A DNA stretch of 64,000 nucleotides from Acidobacteriota bacterium (lineage in GTDB: Bacteria; Acidobacteriota; Terriglobia; Bryobacterales; Bryobacteraceae): contig JAFKEE010000038.1 of the NCBI GenBank assembly GCA_017307505.1, positions 81,760-145,759 of the forward strand, in the 5' to 3' direction. Positions 45,858 through 54,390 of this stretch are shown here, one piece after another; position 1 is the first letter of the stretch; the number at the start of each line of letters is the position of its first letter. Both the position numbers and the translations under genes were made by a program. The notes beneath the pieces were generated by a model that did not search any database, was not told the origin of the DNA, and was given only the letters and a program-made list of their open reading frames with translations.

Positions 45858-48467
45858 ATGTCATCGAAAGAGCTGGTGATCAGCCAGAACCGCCACGAAA
45901 GCAAGGTGGCGATTCTCGAAGACGGCCAGTTGGTTGAAGTTTTCTTCCAACGCGCCAACGAATACTCCCTGGCCGGCAGTATCCACAAAGGCAGGGTAAC
46001 CCGCGTTCTTCCCGGTATGCAGTCGGCTTTTGTCGACCTGGGCCTGGAACGCGACTGCTTCCTCTATGTATCGGACTTCTTTGAAGAGAATGCCGATGAA
46101 ATCGACAGAGTAGGTGACGAGCGCCGAAGCGGGCGAGACCGCGATCGCGAAGGGGAACGGGAAAGGGAGCGAGGCGGCCGGGGCCGCGACCGCGACCGGA
46201 ACCGCAGCCGGGAACAGCACGCCCCCGCGCCTGTCGAAGCCGCTCCCGTCATTGAGGAATTTGAACCCGCGGAAACACTGGAAGGCGAATCCGCCGCTCC
46301 GGAGGCCGTGGCCGCCGCACCCGCCGCGGAAGGCGAAGCCCCCGCCGGCGACCGCAACCAGGATCGCCGCGGACGCCGTTCCCGCCGCCGCCGCCGTGGT
46401 GGACGCGGATTCCCGGAATCCAAATACGCCACCGCCGGTGAGCCCGGCAACGAGCCCGTCGACGAAGTCGAACCGGAGATCCCGGAGCCGGTCGCCGAGG
46501 AGATCGAGCCCGAAATCGAAGCCGAGGCCGCACCCGAACCCGTCGAGGAAGTGCTGCTGCTCCCCGGCGAATCCCTCGCCAAGTATCGCCGCGCGCCGCG
46601 CCAGGAACCCGCCCCGGTCGTGGCCGAGTCGGCCCCCCTGGCGGAAGCCTCGCCCGAACCCGAGCCCGAGCCAATCCTCGAACCCATCGATCTTGACGAG
46701 CTGCAGGCTGCAGCCGAAGAGGCTGCCGACGCGGCGGCCGAACAGATCCTTGACCGGGTGGAAGAGATTGAGCACCGCGCCGAGGTGGCCGAGGCGGAAG
46801 TAATCGACGCCGTGGAACCGGCCGTAGAAGCGGAAGATGAGGCCGACGAAGCCGTCGTCTCCGAGTCCGACGAAGCGGTTGTGGAAGCGGCCGGGGAAGA
46901 CCAGGACGCCGCCGTCGCCGAAGCCATCGAATGCGAAACCGCCGAAGCCGTGGAAGGCGAAGCAGTGGAAGTGGTCGAAGGCGAGGCCCTGGAAGCGGTA
47001 GAAGGGGAACCTTCAGCCGACGAGCCGCAGGCCCAGAGCGCGACGGTCCGCGAACAGAGCGGGCGGTCGCCGCACCGCATCTCGCGCCGCATGCGGCGCC
47101 GTGGCCGTGGCGGCCGCGGACAGGAAGCCCCCGCCGCGGAAGCCCCCGCGGAAGCAGCCGCGGAAACTCCGGTCGAGCGCCCCATCGAGCGTCCCGTCGA
47201 ACGGTTTGAAGCCCGCCAGCAGCAAGCTCCGGAACGGCGCGAACGGGAACGCGAGCGTCCCCCCATCCCCTCCATCGCCGACCTCCTCCGCGAGGGACAG
47301 GAAATTATCGTCCAGATTGCGAAGGAACCGCTGGGCCAGAAGGGCGCGCGCATCACCTCGCACATTGCCATGCCCGGCCGCTACGTCGTGTACATGCCGA
47401 CGGTCGAGCACCTGGGCGTCTCCCGCAAGATTTCCACGGACGAAGAACGGCAGCGGCTGAAGCGCATCCTCCAGAAGCATCGCGAGGGTGTGGCCGGCGG
47501 TTTCATCATGCGCACGGCCGGTGAAGGCCGCAGCGAGGAAGAGATCGCGGCCGACATGCAGTTCCTGGCCGCGCTGTGGCTCGACATCAAGCAGAAGGCG
47601 GAAAAGCGGCGCGCTCCTGCCCTGCTCCACCATGATGTGGAAGTCGTGCAGCGGCTCATCCGCGACCAGCTCACCGACGGCTTCAAGGCCATCTGGGTCG
47701 ACAACGAAGATCTGTACGAACAGGTCCTGCATTCCGTCGAACGGCTGGCTCCGGCGCTGCTGTCGCGCGTGAAGATGTACACCCGGCCCGAGCCGATCTT
47801 CGATGCCTTCGGCATTACGCAGGAACTGGAAAAGGCCCTGCGGCCCAAGGTCTGGTTGAAGTCCGGCGGCTACATCGTCATCAACCAGACCGAGGCGCTG
47901 GTCGCCATCGACGTCAACACCGGCAAGTATGTCGGCAAGTCGAACCGGCTGGAAGACACCATCGTCAAGACGAACCTCGAGGCGGTGAAGGAGATCGTCC
48001 GCCAGATGCGGCTGCGCGACCTGGGCGGCATCATCGTGGTCGACTTCATCGACATGGACGAGCGCAAGAACCGCGCCAAGGTCATGCAGGCGCTGGAAGA
48101 GGTCATGCGGCTGGACAAGGCTCCTTACAAGATCCTTCAGTTCAATGACTTCGGCCTGGTCGCCATCACCCGCAAGCGCGTCAAGCAGTCGCTCGAGCGG
48201 GCGCTCTGCTCGGCCTGCCCCACCTGCGAGGGCGCGGGTTATGTGAAGAGCGTCGATACCGTGATCAGCGAGATCCTCACTCAGGCGCAGAAGTACGCCA
48301 AGGTTGTCGATACCAAGGACGTCGTCCTGCGGGTGAACCCGGAAGTCGCCAAGGAGATGAAGTCGGTCTCCAACCAGTATCTGGAAGAGCTGGAAGAGAT
48401 TCTCGGCCGTCCGGTGCTGGTGACCGCCGATCCGTTATTGCACCAGGAGAAGTTCGACCTGGCGTAA
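45858..48467 (+). CDS. rng: RNase E/G family ribonuclease with a large low-complexity insertion in the S1 domain
   Basis: An 869-residue endoribonuclease. The conserved N-terminus (SIHKGRVTRVLPGMQSAFVDLG) starts an S1 domain at about 38 which breaks off at about 76 and resumes at about 467 with SIADLLREGQEIIVQIAKEPLGQKGARITSH. Between lie about 390 residues rich in Arg/Asp/Glu at both ends and Ala/Glu/Pro in the centre. The catalytic core has VAIDVNTGKYVGK and IIVVDFIDMDE, which hold the Mg-binding aspartates, and a zinc-link CSACPTC. ATG 45858 follows GGAGG by seven bases; the one codon longer TTG is rejected. The gene precedes a small exported protein gene. Confidence 0.94.
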   Translation: MSSKELVISQNRHESKVAILEDGQLVEVFFQRANEYSLAGSIHKGRVTRVLPGMQSAFVDLGLERDCFLYVSDFFEENADEIDRVGDERRSGRDRDREGERERERGGRGRDRDRNRSREQHAPAPVEAAPVIEEFEPAETLEGESAAPEAVAAAPAAEGEAPAGDRNQDRRGRRSRRRRRGGRGFPESKYATAGEPGNEPVDEVEPEIPEPVAEEIEPEIEAEAAPEPVEEVLLLPGESLAKYRRAPRQEPAPVVAESAPLAEASPEPEPEPILEPIDLDELQAAAEEAADAAAEQILDRVEEIEHRAEVAEAEVIDAVEPAVEAEDEADEAVVSESDEAVVEAAGEDQDAAVAEAIECETAEAVEGEAVEVVEGEALEAVEGEPSADEPQAQSATVREQSGRSPHRISRRMRRRGRGGRGQEAPAAEAPAEAAAETPVERPIERPVERFEARQQQAPERRERERERPPIPSIADLLREGQEIIVQIAKEPLGQKGARITSHIAMPGRYVVYMPTVEHLGVSRKISTDEERQRLKRILQKHREGVAGGFIMRTAGEGRSEEEIAADMQFLAALWLDIKQKAEKRRAPALLHHDVEVVQRLIRDQLTDGFKAIWVDNEDLYEQVLHSVERLAPALLSRVKMYTRPEPIFDAFGITQELEKALRPKVWLKSGGYIVINQTEALVAIDVNTGKYVGKSNRLEDTIVKTNLEAVKEIVRQMRLRDLGGIIVVDFIDMDERKNRAKVMQALEEVMRLDKAPYKILQFNDFGLVAITRKRVKQSLERALCSACPTCEGAGYVKSVDTVISEILTQAQKYAKVVDTKDVVLRVNPEVAKEMKSVSNQYLEELEEILGRPVLVTADPLLHQEKFDLA

Positions 48468-48476
48468 GCTATCAGG

Positions 48477-49319
48477 GTGAAGCGATTCGCCTTTTGTGCA
48501 GTTCTGCTGGCCGCTGGGAGCGTGTCTCTCAGCGGCCAGCGGCTTTTGGTTTATAGCGAATTCCAGCGGGTGAGGCCGGATGGCGAGGTCGTCTCGGCCG
48601 ACCGCGTCGAACGCAGCCGCGAGATCCTCTCGCCGGCCGTCATCCGCAATGCCTACCGGACCTTGAGGGTCGCCGTCGAGGCGCCGCCCGGCACCCCCTA
48701 TCACCTCTACATCGGGCAGAATCCGGACAATACCGTCGAGGCAGTGCTGTACCAGGAAGAGTACAGCCGGGTGGGCGACGAGTGGGTGCCGGACAAGGTG
48801 AAACCCCTTGCCCTGCCCCACAGTGCGTCCCTCGGCGCCGACCAGAAGGTCCAGACCTACCTGCTGGACGTCTGGCTGCCCGAATCGGCGCCGATTGGCC
48901 GGTTCCGCCTCGAGATCCAATTGAATGTCGGCGACCGTTGGATCATCTACCCGATGGAGGTGCGGGTCACCCGCGAGCTCGGTCCCGGCAAAACGAACCC
49001 AATCGCGCCGCTGCCGCCCGTCGAGGCTCGGGCCGATGCGGCCGCGCGCGCTCCGGTATGCCGCTTCCTCCAGCCTGCCCGCACTCCGCCGTCCGGCGCC
49101 GCAATGGACCGCGTGGCCGCCTTTGTTTCGCGTAACGTGCGCCAGGACATGCGGCTGGCCGACTCGAAACCCGCCTCCGACGTGCGAGCACTGCTGCTGA
49201 AGTTCACCGGCTTCGACAGCCTGGACAGGCTCTGCAAAGACCAGTTGCCGGCCCCGGCCGGAGCCGAATGGTGGCTGCGGATTCGCGACAATTTCTACCA
49301 GGAACTACCGGTTCGGTAA
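48477..49319 (+). CDS. exported protein of unknown function
   Basis: A 280-residue protein with a signal peptide (GTG start, KRFAFCAVLLAAGSVSLSGQ). The middle (about 50-165) looks like a beta-sandwich, including RTLRVAVEAPPGTPYHLYIGQNP and RFRLEIQLNVGD; the C-terminal part is helical with LLLKFTGFDSLDRLCKDQL. I do not recognise a family. It follows the RNase gene after nine bases and may be cotranscribed, but a tRNA gene with its own terminator lies downstream. Confidence 0.72.
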   Translation: MKRFAFCAVLLAAGSVSLSGQRLLVYSEFQRVRPDGEVVSADRVERSREILSPAVIRNAYRTLRVAVEAPPGTPYHLYIGQNPDNTVEAVLYQEEYSRVGDEWVPDKVKPLALPHSASLGADQKVQTYLLDVWLPESAPIGRFRLEIQLNVGDRWIIYPMEVRVTRELGPGKTNPIAPLPPVEARADAAARAPVCRFLQPARTPPSGAAMDRVAAFVSRNVRQDMRLADSKPASDVRALLLKFTGFDSLDRLCKDQLPAPAGAEWWLRIRDNFYQELPVR

Positions 49320-49404
49320 GTCCGTCATGATACACTAGCTATGAACTCGCAATGATGCCTTGATGGCGCGGATAGCGCCTCCAGAAGGGCGTCAAAGCAC
49401 CCCA

Positions 49405-49494
49405 GGAGAGGTGGCCGAGTGGTTGAAGGCGCACGCTTGGAAAGCGTGTATACGGGAAACTGTATCGAGGGTTCGAATCCCTCCCTCTCCGCCA
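49405..49494 (+). tRNA. tRNA-Ser (anticodon GGA)
   Basis: A 90-base type II tRNA. The acceptor stem GGAGAGG pairs perfectly with CCTCTCC at 49484-49490, followed by discriminator G and an encoded CCA (49492-49494). The anticodon arm is CACGC-TTGGAAA-GCGTG, giving anticodon GGA, which reads UCC and UCU. The long variable arm (ATACGGGAAACTGTAT region) is typical of serine tRNA, and the T arm is GAGGG-TTCGAAT-CCCTC. Confidence 0.97.
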
Positions 49495-49532
49495 GTTAGA
49501 AAGTTCGTTTGATCGCCTCACTCTAAAGCAAC

Positions 49533-49568
49533 AGGCTCTTCGGTTCTTCCGGAGAGCCTTTCTGTTTT
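49533..49568 (+). terminator. intrinsic terminator after tRNA-Ser
   Basis: AGGCTCT (49533-49539) pairs with AGAGCCT (49553-49559), with inner CGG/CCG pairs, followed by TTCTGTTTT. This is a good intrinsic terminator 38 bases after the tRNA. Confidence 0.85.
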
Positions 49569-49692
49569 CCCCTTCTCTTTCCGGCGCTAAGCCTGCTTCC
49601 TTGCGCGAATCTACCCCATCGGCAGTAGCAACCACAGATATGTGGTGTGCACCTAACAGGTAGAAAGAGAGATCGAGGAAAGGAAGTCGGTT

Positions 49693-50748
49693 ATGAAGTC
49701 CTGGAAAATGAGGTTGGTGACGGGAAGCATCTTCCTGGCCGCCGCGATTTCCAACGCGAAAGGCGACGTAACGGCTCAGAATCGAGTGGGTGCCCTGGAG
49801 TACGTGGAAGGCAGCGCATTCGTGAACAATCAGCCCGTCATGGGCAGTCACGAAAAGCTGCCGGTGCTGCAGGACGGGTATGACCTGACCACCACGCAGG
49901 GCCATGCGGAGATGCTGCTGACCCCGGGCGTATTCCTGCGGATGGATACCCAGAGCGGAATGCGGCTGGTGAATGGCAGCCTGACGGATACACTGTTGCG
50001 CCTGGACAGAGGCTCAGCCATCGTCGAGGTCGACGAACTCCACAAAGACAATCTGATCCGCGTCCAGGTAGGCGAGGGCACGGTGCGGCTGCTGAAGGCG
50101 GGCTTGTATCGCTTTGACGCGGATTCGCCCTCGGTCGCGGTCCTGAAAGGCCAGGTAGCGGTTACGAGGGGCGACCGGACCGTGAAGGCCGGAAAGAACA
50201 AAAGCGTTCTGACGTCCGACCTGATGGTAGCGAAGTACCACGCCGACTCGAACGACGAACTGAGCCGCTGGTCCCGGCTGCGTTCCGAGTATGAAGCCGA
50301 AGCCAGTGTTGCTTCCGCTCAGTATGTCTACGACTCCGGGATCCCCTGGGGCTATTCAAACTGGCTTTGGAATCCGTGGTTCGACACCTGGACCTGGCTA
50401 CCGGCCTCCGGCTACTGGCTAAACCCGTACGGTTTCGGCTACTGGGGCCCGAGCTTTGTCTACAGCTATTTCCCCTCGCGCTATTACGGCGGACATCGTT
50501 ATGCCTTCGCACAACGGACGGGCCGCATCAGTCCATCGGGTTTGAATCTGCAGCGCGGCGCGGCGGCTCAGGCGGCCCGGAGCGGATTCTCCGGCCCGTC
50601 GCGAGGCGGCTTTGTCGGGGGCCGTGGCATGGCTCGCCCGTCCATGGGCGGCCGGTCGATGGGCATGCGCTCAATGGGCGGTGGTGGATTCCGTGGCGGC
50701 GGTGGGTTCCATGGGGGCGGCGGCTTCCATGGTGGCGGCCGCCGGTAA
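49693..50748 (+). CDS. exported FecR-domain protein with Gly-rich tail
   Basis: A 351-residue protein. After a signal peptide (about 1-24), a FecR-like beta domain of about 25-185 shows VGALEYVEGSAFVNNQPV, TTQGHAEMLLTPGVFLRM and GTVRLLKAGLYRFDAD. A Trp/Tyr/Pro-rich region (WGYSNWLWNPWFDTWTWLP) follows, then a Gly/Arg/Met-rich tail with GGGGFRGGGGFHGGGGFHGG near the C-terminus. ATG 49693 is preceded by AGGAAAGGAAG. FecR-type domains usually sense or transmit periplasmic signals, but no sigma/anti-sigma gene is adjacent here. A strong hairpin ends the gene. Confidence 0.82.
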   Translation: MKSWKMRLVTGSIFLAAAISNAKGDVTAQNRVGALEYVEGSAFVNNQPVMGSHEKLPVLQDGYDLTTTQGHAEMLLTPGVFLRMDTQSGMRLVNGSLTDTLLRLDRGSAIVEVDELHKDNLIRVQVGEGTVRLLKAGLYRFDADSPSVAVLKGQVAVTRGDRTVKAGKNKSVLTSDLMVAKYHADSNDELSRWSRLRSEYEAEASVASAQYVYDSGIPWGYSNWLWNPWFDTWTWLPASGYWLNPYGFGYWGPSFVYSYFPSRYYGGHRYAFAQRTGRISPSGLNLQRGAAAQAARSGFSGPSRGGFVGGRGMARPSMGGRSMGMRSMGGGGFRGGGGFHGGGGFHGGGRR

Positions 50749-50767
50749 TCGTCGTATCGCAAAGGAG

Positions 50768-50805
50768 AAGGGCTCTGCGGAGAATCCGTGGAGCCCTTTC
50801 TATTT
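50768..50805. terminator. terminator between fecR-like and TonB-receptor genes
   Basis: AAGGGCTC (50768-50775) pairs with GAGCCCTT (50791-50798), with an extra CGG/CCG inside, followed by TCTATTTG on the plus strand. It serves the plus-strand gene; the minus side has only CTCCTTT after the stem, so termination there is weaker. Confidence 0.8.
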
Positions 50806-50826
50806 GTGCCTGTGGCTTCGTTTCGT

Positions 50827-53800
50827 TTAGAACGTGAGGCGTGCGCCGAACTGCACCACGCGGGATCCATTGCGCGAGGTGATGATGCCGACGCTGGCCG
50901 GCACGCTGATGTTCGTGCCGGGGTTGCCCAGGTTGGCGTGGTTCAGGACGTTGAACGCCTCGCCGCGAAGCTCAAGATTGATCCGCTCCGTGAGCGAGGT
51001 CATCTTGAAGAGCGCGGTGTCCCAATTCACCGAACCAGGTCCGTTGATGCTCAGCGGCGCCGAATTGCCGAAGGTATAGGCAGCCGGCACCGCATAGGCG
51101 GCCGGGTTGAACCACTGGAACTCGTTCCTCCGGGCGGCGCCGGGATCTCCGACGATATCGGCGCGGCCGCTCGGCCAGCCGGTCTTGTTGCTGTTGAAGG
51201 TGACGGAGAGGAAGTTGCCGCTGGCAAAGGTGGCAATGCCGGCCACCTGCCAGCCGGAGACCAGCTTGTTGGTGATGCCCGAAACGTTGGACAGCCAGGG
51301 CTTGCCCTTGCCGATGGGCAACTCATAGATGTAGTTGGCCACCAGGTAGTTCTTCACATACTGTGAGCTGTTGCCACGGTCCAGCCGGGTGTTCGTCCAG
51401 GTGGTGGGCAGGGCTCCGTCATAGGGTCCGCCCAGGGCGCGGGTGAACTGGTATTCGGCGCCGAAGCTGAGGCCGGAGGCGGTGCGGCGCGTCGCACCCA
51501 ACTGGATCTGATTCAAAGCCAGGTTGCGGTCCGACTGGTAGTAGTAAATGTTGCCCCAGGGCTGGTAGGCGCGGCGGGGTTGGACGGCCAGCGACGACGG
51601 CAGCGGATCGTTGATATTCACTGCCTGTACGAAATGGGTCGCTTTGCTGCCCACGTAGGAGGCGCGCAGGGCCGTGTTGCGAACTGGCTCCCATTCCATC
51701 GTGTAGTTCCACTGCTGCGAGTAGCCGATGCGGAAGTTCTTGTCGACCGCGTACAGATTCGGCGGAGTACTGGTGGAGGAGGTTCCCGCGCCGGCCCACG
51801 GATCGTTCCAGGTCAGGTTCGGGACACCGTTATTGCTGCCCAGGAAGGTCTGCGAAGCGCGGAAGGGCGGATTGAGGCCCAGGTCGCGCAGGTCGACGGC
51901 GCCGTCGTACTCGCCCATGACGTTGTAGTAGATGCCGTAGGCGGCCCGGATGACGAACTTGGTGGTGCCCAGGGGCCGGTAAGCCAGGCCGATGCGGGGC
52001 GCGAAGTTGCGGCTGCCCAGGGTCATATAGTTGGAGCGGTCGAGGCCGAGGGTGTTGGCATCGACGATGGGCACGACCCCGGACCAGATGGGATCGGCCG
52101 TGCCGCTGATGACGGCCAGGGCGTTGCGGCCGCGATCCCAGACGGCGAGATCGTTGTTCTTTTCCCAGGGGGACTGGTAGTCGTAGCGGAGGCCGACGTT
52201 GATGGTCAGACGATTGGAGACGCGCCAGTCGTCCTGCGCATAGGCGGAGAAACGGTAGTTCACGTCGTCCAGGATGAAGTTGCTGGTGGCGCGCGAACTG
52301 GTCGAGATATTCCCCAGGAGGTAATCGCCGAAGGAGTTGCCGGTGTAGCGGCCATCAAAGGCAAAGGAGCCGCGATAGGGCGAGGAGTTCTGGCGGTTGA
52401 CCACATCGACGCGGGCGAAATCGACGCCGAACTTCAGGCTATGCTTGCCTCGCTCCCAGCTCAGGTTGTCGGAGAACTGGCGCTGGTGGTTGACGTCGCC
52501 GGAACCGGGCTGGTCGGAGAGGGTCTGGAAGCCTGTCATGGAGATGGTGGGCAGGCCGCCGAGTCCTTCCAGCGGCGGCGTGGCGCCGGGGATGATCTTG
52601 CTGGGATCCAGGTCGTGATTCTGGGGCATGCGGTAGTCTTCCCAGTAGTTCAAGCCGACGCGGAAGACGTTGGCGATGGTGGGGGTGAAGACGCGCGTGT
52701 ACTGGGCAGCGAGGTTCTTGGTGCTGATGCCGAAACCGTCCCAGTTGCCGAACGGGACACCGCCGCCGGCCGTGCTGTAAGGGCCGTTGTTGGTCCAGAA
52801 GTAGCGGACGGAGACCATATCCCGATCGGTGATCTGGTAATCGCCGCGCGCCGAGTAGCGGTCGTTCGGCTGGTGCTGGGGGACGTTGGCCACGAAGTTC
52901 GTGCCCAGTCCGGCGGTACCCTGCCCCGGCAGGTTCGGGTCGGGCATGTACTTGAGGAACTGCTGGGAGACCGGGCTGATGCGGTTGGAAGGAATGATAT
53001 TGCCGGCGAAAGGAGCGCCTCCGGCGAGGGGATCCTTGATGGGTGTGGCGGGCAGCAGGTTGCTGAAATCGCCGGACTTCATAGCGGTGCGCGGCATGGC
53101 CATCTGCGTCGTGCTGGACTGGACCAAGCGCAGACCTTCAAAGGATCCAAAGTAGAACAGTTTGTTTTTGATCACCGGGCCGCCGACGGAGCCGCCGTAC
53201 TCGTTGCGGTTGAAGGGCGGCTTGGCCAGCAACTGAGCCGAGTGCGTCTTGGCCGTGGCGACCGCATTGCGGTTGAACTCAAAGAGACTGCCGTGGACGA
53301 CGTTGCCACCGGACTTGGAGGCGATGACGACCTGGGCGCTCTTGCCGAATTCGGCCGGCGCAGCGTTGGCGATGACCTTGAACTCGGCGACGCCGTCGAG
53401 GGACAGCATCTGGCCGAGCAGCCGTTCGCCGATGGCATCGTCGTTCGAGACACCGTCGACGGTCTGGCCGGTACCGCCGCGGAAGGCCGCTCCAGCGATG
53501 GCAGGGTTGGATCCAGCCTGCTGGACGCCCGGAGCCATGGCCATCAGGCCGTTGATGCCGGTGCGTCCGTTCAGGGGCATGGAACGAACCTGGTTGCTGT
53601 CGACGACGTTGCCGACGGAGGAGGTCTCGGACTGGACCATGGGGGCGGTTGCCTCCACTTCCAGGGTGGAGGTGACGCTGCCGACTTCCAATTGAATGTC
53701 GATGCGCGCCGTCTGGTTTACCAGCAGCGTGATCCCGCGTTTGTTCACGGCCTTGAAGCCGCCGGCGCTGGCCGACAACCGGTAATTGCCGGGCATTAAC

Positions 53801-54006
53801 CGTTGAAATACGAAGTCGCCTTCCTCGCCTGGGGTGCGGACTTCCGTGATGCCGGTGCTCTCATTGGTCAGTTCGACGCGGGCTTGCGGAATAGCGGCCA
53901 GGCTCGGATCCGTCACGCGGCCCACAATGGTGCCCGTTGTCTGGGCCCAGAGGGTCGCCGATGCGAGATACACGCCCCAGAGCCATACCCTGCTCATGGA
54001 TTTCAT
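50827..54006 (-). CDS. TonB-dependent receptor with N-terminal carboxypeptidase-regulatory domain
   Basis: A 1059-residue outer-membrane protein. A signal peptide ends near WAQ (about 22). A carboxypeptidase-regulatory-like/Cna-B beta domain follows at about 24-110 (TGTIVGRVTDPSLAAIPQARVEL), then a plug-like region at about 115-230 with SMPLNGRTGINGLM and a large beta-barrel that ends in GARLTF, a proper C-terminal Phe. Such OAR-type receptors are expanded in Acidobacteria and import unknown polymers. ATG 54006 has AAAGGA eight bases upstream. It faces the membrane-anchored regulator across a 384-base gap. Confidence 0.93.
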   Translation of the reverse strand: MKSMSRVWLWGVYLASATLWAQTTGTIVGRVTDPSLAAIPQARVELTNESTGITEVRTPGEEGDFVFQRLMPGNYRLSASAGGFKAVNKRGITLLVNQTARIDIQLEVGSVTSTLEVEATAPMVQSETSSVGNVVDSNQVRSMPLNGRTGINGLMAMAPGVQQAGSNPAIAGAAFRGGTGQTVDGVSNDDAIGERLLGQMLSLDGVAEFKVIANAAPAEFGKSAQVVIASKSGGNVVHGSLFEFNRNAVATAKTHSAQLLAKPPFNRNEYGGSVGGPVIKNKLFYFGSFEGLRLVQSSTTQMAMPRTAMKSGDFSNLLPATPIKDPLAGGAPFAGNIIPSNRISPVSQQFLKYMPDPNLPGQGTAGLGTNFVANVPQHQPNDRYSARGDYQITDRDMVSVRYFWTNNGPYSTAGGGVPFGNWDGFGISTKNLAAQYTRVFTPTIANVFRVGLNYWEDYRMPQNHDLDPSKIIPGATPPLEGLGGLPTISMTGFQTLSDQPGSGDVNHQRQFSDNLSWERGKHSLKFGVDFARVDVVNRQNSSPYRGSFAFDGRYTGNSFGDYLLGNISTSSRATSNFILDDVNYRFSAYAQDDWRVSNRLTINVGLRYDYQSPWEKNNDLAVWDRGRNALAVISGTADPIWSGVVPIVDANTLGLDRSNYMTLGSRNFAPRIGLAYRPLGTTKFVIRAAYGIYYNVMGEYDGAVDLRDLGLNPPFRASQTFLGSNNGVPNLTWNDPWAGAGTSSTSTPPNLYAVDKNFRIGYSQQWNYTMEWEPVRNTALRASYVGSKATHFVQAVNINDPLPSSLAVQPRRAYQPWGNIYYYQSDRNLALNQIQLGATRRTASGLSFGAEYQFTRALGGPYDGALPTTWTNTRLDRGNSSQYVKNYLVANYIYELPIGKGKPWLSNVSGITNKLVSGWQVAGIATFASGNFLSVTFNSNKTGWPSGRADIVGDPGAARRNEFQWFNPAAYAVPAAYTFGNSAPLSINGPGSVNWDTALFKMTSLTERINLELRGEAFNVLNHANLGNPGTNISVPASVGIITSRNGSRVVQFGARLTF

Positions 54007-54390
54007 GGTGTAGTCCTTTCGTGGTGGTCGCGGCTCGGGTGCTTTGTGAAAGAGCGTGGGGACCGCCGCACCTGGACGAGCCGGCGATCAAAACCGGAAG
54101 ACGGAGGGACGTGCTCCACGCGGACTCGGACGGAAGACCCGGGCATCCACCTGCACTACGTTGATTCTTGCGCCGGAGGTTCACCCAAATTCAGTGGTTC
54201 ACGGTGCATTTCACCGTAAAACGCATGCTATACTACTGAAAGTAAAGCACTGATTAAGGTCTTCCGCGTCCCACGGAGGCAGAGGTGAAGAGTGACGGTA
54301 ACGCCTCCGTTAGCCCTGCATTCCCTGGTTGCAACATGCTGGACAAAGCGGTCCGGATAGGTTCCGGACGAAGCTGCAAGGATTGGATTG
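54007..54390. promoter_or_regulatory. divergent control region of the TonB-receptor and regulator genes
   Basis: No gene is seen in these bases. Two direct GTTCAC half-sites are at 54179-54184 and 54197-54202, followed by the hairpin ACGGTG-CATTT-CACCGT at 54201-54217. A possible -10 TATACT lies at 54229-54234, with no convincing -35. A seven-base-pair stem GTCCGGA-TAGGT-TCCGGAC at 54351-54369 is just upstream of the ribosome binding site AAGGA (54378-54382) of the regulator gene. Confidence 0.45.
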
